A DNA stretch of 36,022 nucleotides from Gemmatimonadota bacterium (GTDB lineage Bacteria > Gemmatimonadota > Gemmatimonadetes > Gemmatimonadales > GWC2-71-9): assembly GCA_003222205.1 (NCBI GenBank), contig QHVC01000010.1, positions 1 to 36,022 on the forward strand, written 5' to 3'. A program made the position numbers and the translations under genes. The notes under the pieces are model-generated. The model was not told the origin of the DNA, did no database searches, and worked only from the letters and a program-made list of their open reading frames with translations. This document shows positions 1 to 6,353 of this stretch, piece after piece. Numbering within the stretch: position 1 is the stretch's first letter; each line of letters begins with the position of its first letter.

Positions 1-19
1 CTCCGGCGTCTCGGCGATT

Positions 20-106
20 GGATGGGTGTCCGAGTGGCTGAAGGAGCCGGTCTCGAAAACCGGTATGCCCGTAAGGGCATCGTGGGTTCGAATCCCACCC
101 CATCCG
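20..106 (+). tRNA. tRNA-Ser (anticodon CGA)
   Basis: An 87-nt class II tRNA. The 7-bp acceptor stem pairs GGATGGG at 20-26 with CCCATCC at 99-105, with G106 as discriminator base. The T arm is GTGGG-TTCGAAT-CCCAC at 82-98. The anticodon loop CTCGAAA gives anticodon CGA, which reads the Ser codon UCG. The long variable arm (ATGCCCGTAAGGGCAT) is typical of tRNA-Ser. CCA is not encoded. Short GACGCCGA-like repeats flank it on both sides in opposite orientation. Confidence 0.97.
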
Positions 107-116
107 CTATTATCAA

Positions 117-240
117 GACGCCGAGACGCCGAGACGCCGAGGCGCCGCGTGGACGTCGAGGGGCGAGTAGTTAGGATTCTCCTGGCGCCTCGATTCATCC
201 TCACCGTCCACTTAGCGTCTCAGCGTCTTGGCGTCTCGCC
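117..240. repeat. Inverted short-repeat spacer between the two tRNA-Ser genes
   Basis: This spacer holds no gene. At 117-140 there are three perfect tandem copies of the octamer GACGCCGA. The right end (about 212-240, GCGTCTCAGCGTCTTGGCG) is an imperfect reverse complement of that array. Between them GTGGACG (near 149) faces CGTCCAC (near 205), so the spacer is an imperfect palindrome. Related sequence lies just before the first tRNA (about 5-16, GGCGTCTCGGCG), after the second tRNA (about 341-374) and after groEL (about 35455-35484). Confidence 0.7.
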
Positions 241-244
241 GATG

Positions 245-331
245 GGATAGGTGGCCGAGTGGCTGAAGGCACGCGCCTGGAGAGCGCGTAAACGGGTAAC
301 CGTTTCGTGGGTTCGAATCCCACCCTATCCG
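245..331 (+). tRNA. tRNA-Ser (anticodon GGA)
   Basis: An 87-nt class II tRNA. The acceptor stem pairs GGATAGG at 245-251 with CCTATCC at 324-330, and G331 is the discriminator. The T arm GTGGG-TTCGAAT-CCCAC (307-323) is identical to that of the upstream tRNA-Ser. The anticodon loop CTGGAGA gives GGA, reading UCC and UCU. The long variable arm (AAACGGGTAACCGTTT) confirms the serine class. CCA is not encoded. The two serine isoacceptors are probably co-transcribed. Confidence 0.97.
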
Positions 332-385
332 TAACTACTGGACGCACAGACGCCGAGGCGCATAGACGCCGAGGAGCATGAATTC

Positions 386-1021
386 GTGCTCGATTCTGAC
401 CAGGTCACCCAAGCGCTGTGCGCTGCCGATCCCAAGTTCGCTCCGCTGATCGAGCGCGCCGGGCCCTATCGCCTCCAGATCGAGCAGCTGCAGAGTCCGT
501 TTCAGGCGCTCGCCGAGTCCATCGTTTACCAGCAGCTCACAGGAAAGGCCGCCGCGACGATTCACGGGCGTCTCGTGGCGCTGTTCCCTGGCAAACGCCT
601 TAGTCCCCAACGCCTTCTCCTTACGCATCACCGCCGGCTGCGTAGTGCCGGTCTGTCTCGGGCGAAAGTCCTGGCCCTGAAAGACCTGGCCGCGAAAACG
701 ATCGACGGTACGGTACCAACCATGCGGCGTCTCCAGGAGATGCCCGACGCGGAGATCGTCGAGCATCTCACCGCCGTGCGGGGCATCGGGCAGTGGACGG
801 TCGAGATGCTGCTGATCTTCCGTCTGGGGCGCCCCGACGTCCTGCCCGTCACCGATTACGGCGTCCGCAAGGGCTACGCCCGCATCTTCGGCGGCGGCCG
901 GCTGCCGAGCCCCAAGTACCTGGCGCGGCGCGGTGAGCGGTGGCGGCCCTATCGCAGCGCGGCCGCGTGGTATCTGTGGCGGGCGAACGAGCTCCCCCGC
1001 AAGAACGGCGGCCGCGCCTGA
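386..1021 (+). CDS. DNA-3-methyladenine glycosylase II-like (HhH-GPD superfamily)
   Basis: A 211-residue base-excision-repair glycosylase that would remove alkylated purines from DNA. The helix-hairpin-helix core is seen around residues 128-160 (VRGIGQWTVEML), followed by the proline-rich loop and catalytic aspartate in VLPVTDYGVRKG (about 151-162). An upstream SIVYQQLTGKAA stretch (about 48-59) matches the substrate-pocket region of AlkA-type enzymes. The length suits a stand-alone catalytic domain without the N-terminal AlkA domain or an Ada fusion. The GTG start is chosen because GAGGAG at 371-376 lies 9 nt upstream; the ATG at 378 is in another frame. It follows the tRNA-Ser pair and precedes a membrane-protein gene by one base. 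The family assignment is firm, but exact substrate preference cannot be read from sequence. Confidence 0.88.
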   Translation: MLDSDQVTQALCAADPKFAPLIERAGPYRLQIEQLQSPFQALAESIVYQQLTGKAAATIHGRLVALFPGKRLSPQRLLLTHHRRLRSAGLSRAKVLALKDLAAKTIDGTVPTMRRLQEMPDAEIVEHLTAVRGIGQWTVEMLLIFRLGRPDVLPVTDYGVRKGYARIFGGGRLPSPKYLARRGERWRPYRSAAAWYLWRANELPRKNGGRA

Positions 1022-1022
1022 C

Positions 1023-1802
1023 GTGAGCCCGTTCTTTTTCGGCTCGGTCGGCTATGTGGGCATCCGGTCGGTGCTCGCGGGCGGCCAAATCCTCACGCTG
1101 TTCCGCTCAGGTACCGCGCTCTCGGTCGTGCTCGCCCAGACCTTGTCCGACGCCTCGCTCGCGCTCTTTCCCCTCGGCTACACCAATCCCCATCTGCGCG
1201 CGGCGCTCGGCTGGTGGCCGCTGCCGTTGTTCGGCTTCGCCCTAGGCTGGGAGATCTGGCAGATCGTCGGCGGCCTGGCCGAAGCGGAGCCCGACGCCGG
1301 GGAGGTCCAGGGGGAAGATCCGGTCGCCGTGGCCGCGAAGGAGGTGGCCGCCGGCTGGCGGCCGCTGTGGCACCTGCTGTTCGTGCTGCCGTGCGTCGGC
1401 GCAGGGGGGTTTCTGGCGTTCAACGTCGTGGCGCCGGATGAGTGGATCTTCCCCAGCCGCCTGCCGGCCTTCACCTGCGAACCGGCTGTGCTCCACCCGG
1501 GGGACACGCTTCACATCGCCATGCCCGTTCCGCATGGCGGCGAGCTGGGCGTGTTCACGCCGCGCGGCCACTTCCTCTATGTGGTGGCGTATCAGGCCGA
1601 GAGTCAGATTCCGGGGAATGGTGCCAGCGCGTTCTCGCGGCAGGCGTCGCTGCGTCTCCGCGTGGCCCGCGCCGCCGGGAGCCTCTCCCCCGATGGCGCC
1701 CGCGCGCCCATTTTCTCCGACACGGGCGTATACCGGTTTCGCATTAGTGAGGAGTCGGAGCTCTCCGCGTCCCTCATGTGCACCGTACGGTATCTCAAAT
1801 GA
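1023..1802 (+). CDS. Hypothetical membrane protein with C-terminal soluble domain
   Basis: I do not recognise this 259-residue protein. Hydrophobic stretches lie near residues 30-52, 64-83 and 112-134, suggesting two or three membrane segments. A charged loop (about 85-105) follows the second, and about 125 residues of probable beta-rich, non-cytoplasmic domain follow the last. That domain has two cysteines (TCEP near 141 and MCTV near 252) that could form a disulfide. The GTG start at 1023 lies just after the upstream stop; an in-frame GTG at 1053 is possible. The open frame extends further upstream, but that part overlaps the glycosylase gene. Its stop overlaps the next start as ATGA, so it is probably translationally coupled to the pterin dehydratase. 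No function is inferred. Confidence 0.7.
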   Translation: MSPFFFGSVGYVGIRSVLAGGQILTLFRSGTALSVVLAQTLSDASLALFPLGYTNPHLRAALGWWPLPLFGFALGWEIWQIVGGLAEAEPDAGEVQGEDPVAVAAKEVAAGWRPLWHLLFVLPCVGAGGFLAFNVVAPDEWIFPSRLPAFTCEPAVLHPGDTLHIAMPVPHGGELGVFTPRGHFLYVVAYQAESQIPGNGASAFSRQASLRLRVARAAGSLSPDGARAPIFSDTGVYRFRISEESELSASLMCTVRYLK

Positions 1803-2134
1803 ACGCGAACGAACTGGCGAAGAAAAAGTGCGTCCCCTGCCGCGGCGGCACGCCGCCGCTCTCAACGGACAAAGTGAAGGAGTACCTCGGCGCGGTGCCG
1901 CAGTGGACCGTCTCGGCCGACGGCAAACAGATCTCCCGCACCTTCACCTACAAGGACTTCATCCAGGCGATGAAGTTCGTGAACAAAGTGGCGGAGGTCG
2001 CCGAGGAGCAGGGGCACCACCCCGACATCCACATCCATTGGAACAAGGTCGAGCTCGTGCTCTGGACCCACGCGATCGGGGGGTTGCACGAGAATGATTT
2101 CGTGATGGCCGCGAAGCTCGAGCGCCTGGCGTGA
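1799..2134 (+). CDS. phhB: 4a-hydroxytetrahydrobiopterin (pterin-4a-carbinolamine) dehydratase
   Basis: A 111-residue cytoplasmic enzyme of the PCD/DCoH family, which dehydrates 4a-hydroxytetrahydropterin so that the cofactor of aromatic amino-acid hydroxylases can be recycled. The active-site signature is clear: EQGHHPDIHIHW (about 77-88) followed by THAIGGLHENDF (about 97-108). The N-terminal KKCVPCRGGTPPL is typical of bacterial members. The ATG at 1799 gives the usual family length and overlaps the upstream stop by 4 nt. No phenylalanine hydroxylase gene is in the window, so the partner hydroxylase is unknown; bacterial PCDs also occur without one. Confidence 0.95.
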   Translation: MNANELAKKKCVPCRGGTPPLSTDKVKEYLGAVPQWTVSADGKQISRTFTYKDFIQAMKFVNKVAEVAEEQGHHPDIHIHWNKVELVLWTHAIGGLHENDFVMAAKLERLA

Positions 2135-2159
2135 ACTGGACAGGTGCTCGCGGGGGTCG

Positions 2160-3155
2160 CTAGAAACTAATCGCCCACCCGAGCGCCGGTGCGTTGCCAT
2201 GCTCCCGCCGAGCCCCGAGCCGCACCTGGTCGGTCGGTACTGCTTCCCACCGCTCGCTCCCCTGCAGCGCTCCCACGACGGTGCCGACCAAGAGGCCGCT
2301 GCCGGCGCCGCCCACACCGAACACCAGGAAGGCCCACCCACAACCGATCTCACCGCAAGTATCGTTCGACTGACTGGTCAACGCGGCTGCTAGGGCGAGC
2401 CCGGTCCCCGCACCGATCAGGAAGCCAATGCCCGCTCCCTTGAGCGCGGCCGGCTTCCGCCCCGCGCTCACTTCGAGCCCGGTGATCGCCGCCCGCGGGA
2501 TCGGTCTTGGCGGTCGTCCAGATTCGAATCGCAGGAACAGCGTGTCTCCACGGGCCAGTTCTACGATTCCGGCCTGCCGCCGCGGCCGCAGGCCCCCGGT
2601 CGACACACGGACATGGGCTCCGGGCTCGAGGCGCACGTCCCCAGTGCCTGGCTCTACCGGGGGGGCGGCGGCCGTTCTGTCCCCGGCAACCATGAGTGGC
2701 GCGCCGGGCTCGCGCACGTAGGAGCGCCGCCATCTGGGAACGAGCGCCCCCACTCCGGCACCCAACGGAGCCCCCAGGGCAGCGAACAAGGGGATGAACT
2801 CGCAGTTCTCGGAGAACACGCAAAGTGCGGTGCCCGTGAGCGCGCCGGCGCCCGCGCCCGCGAGCGCGCCAAGGCCGGTGTGATGGCGGCGAATCCAGAG
2901 CGTGTCGATCTCCACCAACGGGAGGATGCGCGGGCCCTCGCCCCCGCCAACGGACCCTAGGGGACGAAGCAACAAGTGGTGCTCTTGTCTCCCGACGAGC
3001 AAGGCGGCCTGGCGTTGGAGTTGTGCCGTACTCACCCGAATGGTTTGACCGGCTTGCAGCGAGGGGAATTCGTGAGGCGGTGCAGAGTCTTGGGCGCCAC
3101 TTCCGGTCGGCCCGACTACGGCGGCGAACGACCACGCCAAGAGGAGAGCATGCAT
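2160..3155 (-). CDS. Secreted/envelope protein with duplicated beta-glycine-zipper module
   Basis: A 331-residue protein of no recognised family on the minus strand. Residues 1-22 form a signal peptide (MHALLLAWSFAAVV, then SGAQ). Two similar modules follow. Each starts with a short beta domain (AGQTIRVSTAQL near 35 and PGAHVRVSTGGL near 187) and ends in a glycine-rich hydrophobic hairpin (GALAGAGAGALTGTAL near 97 and GAGIGFLIGAGTGLAL near 247). A third hydrophobic stretch lies near 285-305. The start is the ATG before the signal peptide. A much longer open frame reaches 4226 but merely runs antisense to the dehydrogenase gene. It is convergent with phhB and divergent from the dehydrogenase. 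An internal duplication is inferred; an envelope location is likely. Confidence 0.75.
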   Translation of the reverse strand: MHALLLAWSFAAVVGPTGSGAQDSAPPHEFPSLQAGQTIRVSTAQLQRQAALLVGRQEHHLLLRPLGSVGGGEGPRILPLVEIDTLWIRRHHTGLGALAGAGAGALTGTALCVFSENCEFIPLFAALGAPLGAGVGALVPRWRRSYVREPGAPLMVAGDRTAAAPPVEPGTGDVRLEPGAHVRVSTGGLRPRRQAGIVELARGDTLFLRFESGRPPRPIPRAAITGLEVSAGRKPAALKGAGIGFLIGAGTGLALAAALTSQSNDTCGEIGCGWAFLVFGVGGAGSGLLVGTVVGALQGSERWEAVPTDQVRLGARREHGNAPALGWAISF

Positions 3156-3223
3156 TCCGAACTCGTTGGGAAGGCTGGAGGTGGCAAGGTACGGGCGAGC
3201 TCCTACTCCGTCAAATCGGCGGT

Positions 3224-3252
3224 GCTTGCCCACCTCGGCGGTTCGGGCAAGC
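3224..3252. promoter_or_regulatory. Inverted repeat in divergent intergenic region
   Basis: GCTTGCCC at 3224-3231 and GGGCAAGC at 3245-3252 are perfect 8-bp inverted arms separated by 13 nt. They lie in the 105-bp region between two divergent genes and end 8 nt before the dehydrogenase ATG. This could be an operator for a dimeric repressor or an RNA hairpin covering the ribosome-binding region. No clear Shine-Dalgarno sequence is visible for the dehydrogenase. Confidence 0.45.
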
Positions 3253-3260
3253 ATTCGCAC

Positions 3261-4202
3261 ATGCCCCAGCCCGTGCTTATCGCCGCCGAACTCAAGAACC
3301 TCCTGGGACCGGCGGATCTCGCCGACCTCGACATCACGTGGCTTAGCGCCGACCAGCCCACCCCCAAGGGCGACTACGTCGCCATTGTGCCGCTGCTCTC
3401 CCGCTGGGTGGGCGGCACGGAGTTCAAGAATCTTCCCGCACTGATAATCGTCGCCAACTGCGCGGTCGGATACGACAACGTCGATGTTGTCGCCGCCGAG
3501 CTGCGCGGCGTGATCGTCACCAACACCCCGGATGTGCTGACGGACGCGACGGCGGACTTGACGTGGGCGTTGATCCTCGCGTGCGCCCGCCGCGTGATCG
3601 AGGGTGTCGACGTGATCCGCAGCGGCACGTGGACCGGCTGGCACCCCCAGCAGCTGCTGGGCCTGGAGCTGCGGGGCAAGACCCTGGGGATCTTCGGGGC
3701 GGGGCGGATCGGCCAGGCCGTGGGCCGCCGCGCGCTGGGGTTCGGGATGAAGATCCGGTACGCGAGCCGCACTCCCAAACCGGATTTCGAGCGCGAGACC
3801 GGCGCGACGCGCCTCGAGCTGGGACCGCTCCTTCACGAGAGCGACGTGGTCACCCTGCACACGCCCTCGACGCCTGAGACCAAGGGCGTCATCAACAGCG
3901 ACACGCTGGCGCGGATGCGTGCCGGCGCGATCCTCGTCAACACGGCCCGCGGCGACCTGGTGCATGAGGAAGCGCTCGCGATCGCGCTCGAGGAGGGGCG
4001 CCTGGGCGCGGCCGGCCTCGATGTTTACACCGACGAACCCGCGATCCACCCGCGCCTCCGTGCTGCCCCGCGGACCGTGCTGCTCCCGCACATCGGCAGC
4101 GCCACGCGCGAGACCCGGCGCCGCATGGCGGCGATCGCGTTGGCGAACGTGAGGGCGGTGCTCGCGGGGCAGCCCCCGTTGACCCCGGTGTATCGGCCCT
4201 AA
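3261..4202 (+). CDS. D-2-hydroxyacid dehydrogenase (glyoxylate/hydroxypyruvate reductase type)
   Basis: A 313-residue NAD(P)-dependent oxidoreductase of the D-isomer-specific 2-hydroxyacid dehydrogenase family, cytoplasmic. The nucleotide-binding GIFGAGRIGQAVG is near residues 143-155. The three catalytic residues are visible: Arg in VNTARGDLV (near 228), Glu in DVYTDEP (near 257) and His in LLPHIGSATRE (near 276). The substrate-side NCAVGYDNVDV (about 66-76) resembles glyoxylate reductase/D-glycerate dehydrogenase members, so reduction of glyoxylate or hydroxypyruvate is the best guess; phosphoglycerate dehydrogenase is less likely because no ACT domain is present. ATG 3261 gives a normal family length. 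Its last codons (AGQPPLTPVYRP) are nearly repeated 600 bp downstream, beyond the lipoprotein gene. Confidence 0.88.
   Translation: MPQPVLIAAELKNLLGPADLADLDITWLSADQPTPKGDYVAIVPLLSRWVGGTEFKNLPALIIVANCAVGYDNVDVVAAELRGVIVTNTPDVLTDATADLTWALILACARRVIEGVDVIRSGTWTGWHPQQLLGLELRGKTLGIFGAGRIGQAVGRRALGFGMKIRYASRTPKPDFERETGATRLELGPLLHESDVVTLHTPSTPETKGVINSDTLARMRAGAILVNTARGDLVHEEALAIALEEGRLGAAGLDVYTDEPAIHPRLRAAPRTVLLPHIGSATRETRRRMAAIALANVRAVLAGQPPLTPVYRP
4164..4195 (+). repeat. Direct repeat copy 1: 3' end of dehydrogenase gene
   Basis: These 32 nt encode AGQPPLTPVYR at the end of the dehydrogenase. They match 4774-4805 with four mismatches, including an identical 17-bp core TTGACCCCGGTGTATCG (4179-4195 and 4789-4805). 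Confidence 0.8.
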
Positions 4203-4216
4203 TCGCGGAGGCCACC

Positions 4217-4771
4217 GTGTCATCACTTCGCAGCGCAGCCGTGCTCTTCGTGGCCCTGGCGGTCGCCGCCGGGTGTTCGGACCCCGATGACGCTAGCGTG
4301 TCCCCATTCCCCATTTGGGGGCAGCGGCTGGGAATGTCGCTCGATTCGCTGGAACAGTTCTTTATCCGTCAGGACAACATGCCCTGGGGAGGGTGTGACG
4401 CGCCGGGTCGCGGTTTCAAACGCTGCTGGCGCGGCTTGAGCTTTGTCGGGGACCTCCAGGCGGTGGCTGACTCGCAAGGCCGTGTCGTGCGGATCCGCGT
4501 CGACGTCACCGACGCGACCGGCGGCGACCTCATGTTCGACAATGATTTGGGCGCGATGGAGCGACGGTGGTTCAAGGTCAAAGGGATGCGTGTGGACAAC
4601 GGTGGCGTGTCCGACGCGAACCCGGTCGGCACCGTGACTTTCTCGACCGCGCGGGGGCGCTGGACGGTGGCCGTCTCGTTTGACGGGCACAGGTGCTACG
4701 GGGCCCCGCGGGCGTGTCCCGTCCGGGTGGAGCTGACCGACCATCGCGCGGGAGTCGAGCAGGTCCCCTGA
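4217..4771 (+). CDS. Putative lipoprotein of unknown function
   Basis: A 184-residue predicted lipoprotein. The N-terminus is a lipoprotein signal: charged start, hydrophobic AVLFVALAVAA, then a lipobox ending in Cys20 (AVAAGC). The mature part contains four cysteines (WGGCD near 60, RCW near 70, RCY near 161 and RACP near 167) that could form disulfides, and no domain I recognise. The GTG start has GGAGG at 4207-4211, 5 nt upstream. It lies between the dehydrogenase stop and a second copy of that gene's last codons, which suggests it was inserted at the dehydrogenase 3' end. It would sit on the periplasmic face of a membrane. Confidence 0.75.
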   Translation: MSSLRSAAVLFVALAVAAGCSDPDDASVSPFPIWGQRLGMSLDSLEQFFIRQDNMPWGGCDAPGRGFKRCWRGLSFVGDLQAVADSQGRVVRIRVDVTDATGGDLMFDNDLGAMERRWFKVKGMRVDNGGVSDANPVGTVTFSTARGRWTVAVSFDGHRCYGAPRACPVRVELTDHRAGVEQVP

Positions 4772-4773
4772 TG

Positions 4774-4805
4774 GCAGGCCGGCCCCCTTTGACCCCGGTG
4801 TATCG
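4774..4805 (+). repeat. Direct repeat copy 2: orphan dehydrogenase C-terminus
   Basis: In the frame starting at 4774 this reads AGRPPLTPVYR and is followed by a TAG stop at 4807-4809 after completing the Arg codon. That is the dehydrogenase C-terminus (AGQPPLTPVYR) with one amino-acid change. It lies outside any intact gene, between the lipoprotein stop and pyrR. Confidence 0.8.
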
Positions 4806-4827
4806 CTAGGTAGTTTTCCGGCCCGGG

Positions 4828-5397
4828 ATGACTCGGACCGACCGCAGCGTGATGATGGACGCCCGCGCCCTGGCGCGGGCGCTCCAGCGAATGGCGGTCG
4901 AAGTGCTCGAGCTGAACCACGGCACCGAGAACCTGGTGCTCATCGGCATCCAGCGCCGCGGCGTCGAGCTGGCCGAGCGGCTGGGAAAACTCATCGAGAA
5001 GGACGAAGGCGTCGAGGTTCCCCGAGGCGCCATCGACATCACCCTCTACCGCGACGACCTCGCCACCATCGGCCCGAAACCGGTCATCGGCGAGACGCAC
5101 CTGCCCGGCGACCTGACCGGGAAACACGCTGTCATCGTCGACGACGTGCTGTACACGGGCCGCACGGTTCGGGCCGCCCTCGACGAGCTCGCTGACTTCG
5201 GCCGCCCGCGCCGCATCTCCCTGTGCGTCCTCGTGGACCGCGGGGGACGGGAGCTGCCGATCCAGGCGGACATCGTGGGCAAGCAGGTCAAATGCGGCCC
5301 CGGCGATCGCGTCGACGTTTTGATCGAAGAAGTGGACGGGCGCGAGGAGGTGAGTCTGGTGAAGGGCGGGGGACCAGGGTCGGGGGGCACGTCGTGA
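4828..5397 (+). CDS. pyrR: Bifunctional pyr operon regulator / uracil phosphoribosyltransferase PyrR
   Basis: A 189-residue type I phosphoribosyltransferase. The PRPP-binding signature is [17 protein letters not shown] (about 106-122), and [14 protein letters not shown] (about 48-61) and DITLYRDDL (about 71-79) match PyrR rather than generic Upp enzymes. In known systems PyrR binds pyr mRNA in response to UMP and also has weak UPRTase activity. It opens an operon with pyrB and pyrC, overlapping pyrB by GTGA. I see no clear PyrR-binding loop or attenuator in the 56 bp between the lipoprotein stop and this ATG, so its regulatory role here is inferred. The C-terminus has a short Gly/Ser-rich tail. 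Confidence 0.93.
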   Translation: MTRTDRSVMMDARALARALQRMAVEVLELNHGTENLVLIGIQRRGVELAERLGKLIEKDEGVEVPRGAIDITLYRDDLATIGPKPVIGETHLPGDLTGKHAVIVDDVLYTGRTVRAALDELADFGRPRRISLCVLVDRGGRELPIQADIVGKQVKCGPGDRVDVLIEEVDGREEVSLVKGGGPGSGGTS

Positions 5398-6353
5398 CGG
5401 CCCTGGGGAAAGACCTCATCGGCCTCGAGACCCTCGCGCCCGAGCAGATCCGGCTGCTCCTCGATACCGCCGAGCCGTTCAAGGAAGTGTCGGAGCGGCC
5501 CATCAAGAAAGTGCCTGCGCTGCGCGGCAAAACCATCGTCAACCTGTTCTTCGAAGCCTCCACGCGGACGCGTATCTCCTTCGAGTTCGCCGAGAAGCGC
5601 CTGTCGGCCGACACGGTGAACGTGGCGGCCACGGGCTCTTCCGTGTCGAAGGGCGAAACGCTGGTGGACACCGCCAAGAACCTGGAGGCGATGCGGATCG
5701 ACATGGTGGTGATCCGCCACGGCGCGTCGGGCGCCGCGCAGTTCCTGGCGCGGCGCATCGCATCCAACGTGATCAACGCCGGCGACGGCAAGCACGAGCA
5801 CCCCACCCAGGCGCTCCTGGACCTGCTGACGATCCGCGACAAGCTCGGCCGCATCGAGGGCACGAAGGTCTGTCTCGTGGGCGACATCCTGCACTCCCGC
5901 GTGGCGCGCTCGAACCTCTGGGGGCTGACCAAGCTCGGGGCGCAGGTCGCCGTGTGCGGCCCGCGCACCCTGCTGCCGCGCGGGATCGAGGAGCTGGGCG
6001 TCACCGTGTTCCGGCGCATCGAGGACGCCATCGCCTGGGCCGACGTACTCAACGTGCTGCGACTGCAGCTCGAGCGCATGGAAGCGGGGTTCATCCCGTC
6101 GTTGCGCGAGTACTATCGCGTGTTCGGCGTGACCGCGGAGCGGCTGGAGCGCGCTCCCAAGGAGCTTCTCGTCATGCACCCCGGCCCCATGAACCGCGGC
6201 GTGGAGATCGACTCCCGCGTCGCCGACGGGGCCCACAGCGTGATCCTCGACCAGGTGACCAATGGGGTCGCGGTGCGCATGGCCGTGCTATACCTCCTCG
6301 CGGGCGGCAAGCCCGAGCTTGCCGACGCCGCCAAGCGCGGCGCTCCCGACTGA
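5394..6353 (+). CDS. pyrB: Aspartate carbamoyltransferase catalytic subunit
   Basis: A 319-residue enzyme catalysing the first committed step of pyrimidine synthesis, carbamoyl phosphate plus aspartate to carbamoyl aspartate. Visible motifs are the carbamoyl-phosphate loop [18 protein letters not shown] (about 52-69), [12 protein letters not shown] (about 84-95), HPTQALLDL (about 136-144) and [11 protein letters not shown] (about 263-273). Length matches bacterial PyrB. The GTG at 5394 overlaps the pyrR stop; reading further upstream would only duplicate pyrR sequence in another frame. The stop overlaps the pyrC ATG by one base. No PyrI regulatory gene is present. Confidence 0.97.
   Translation: MTALGKDLIGLETLAPEQIRLLLDTAEPFKEVSERPIKKVPALRGKTIVNLFFEASTRTRISFEFAEKRLSADTVNVAATGSSVSKGETLVDTAKNLEAMRIDMVVIRHGASGAAQFLARRIASNVINAGDGKHEHPTQALLDLLTIRDKLGRIEGTKVCLVGDILHSRVARSNLWGLTKLGAQVAVCGPRTLLPRGIEELGVTVFRRIEDAIAWADVLNVLRLQLERMEAGFIPSLREYYRVFGVTAERLERAPKELLVMHPGPMNRGVEIDSRVADGAHSVILDQVTNGVAVRMAVLYLLAGGKPELADAAKRGAPD

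Noticed and set aside
117-240. CRISPR-like array between the tRNAs
   Set aside because: The units are 8 bp and contiguous, without spacers or cas genes; they are simple tandem and inverted repeats.
26-250. 74-codon open frame across the first tRNA-Ser
   Set aside because: It reads through a clear tRNA and its flanking repeats; no ribosome-binding site or protein-like composition.
20-331. tRNA genes as integration sites of a mobile element
   Set aside because: No integrase, no partial tRNA duplicate and no foreign-looking genes are present nearby.
3156-4226. Minus-strand extension of the secreted-protein frame up to 4226
   Set aside because: The extension is antisense to the dehydrogenase gene, and a signal peptide begins at 3155, so the true start is there.
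4772-4827. PyrR-dependent attenuator or riboswitch before pyrR
   Set aside because: The 56-bp gap is occupied by the duplicated dehydrogenase tail and shows no terminator/antiterminator pairing.
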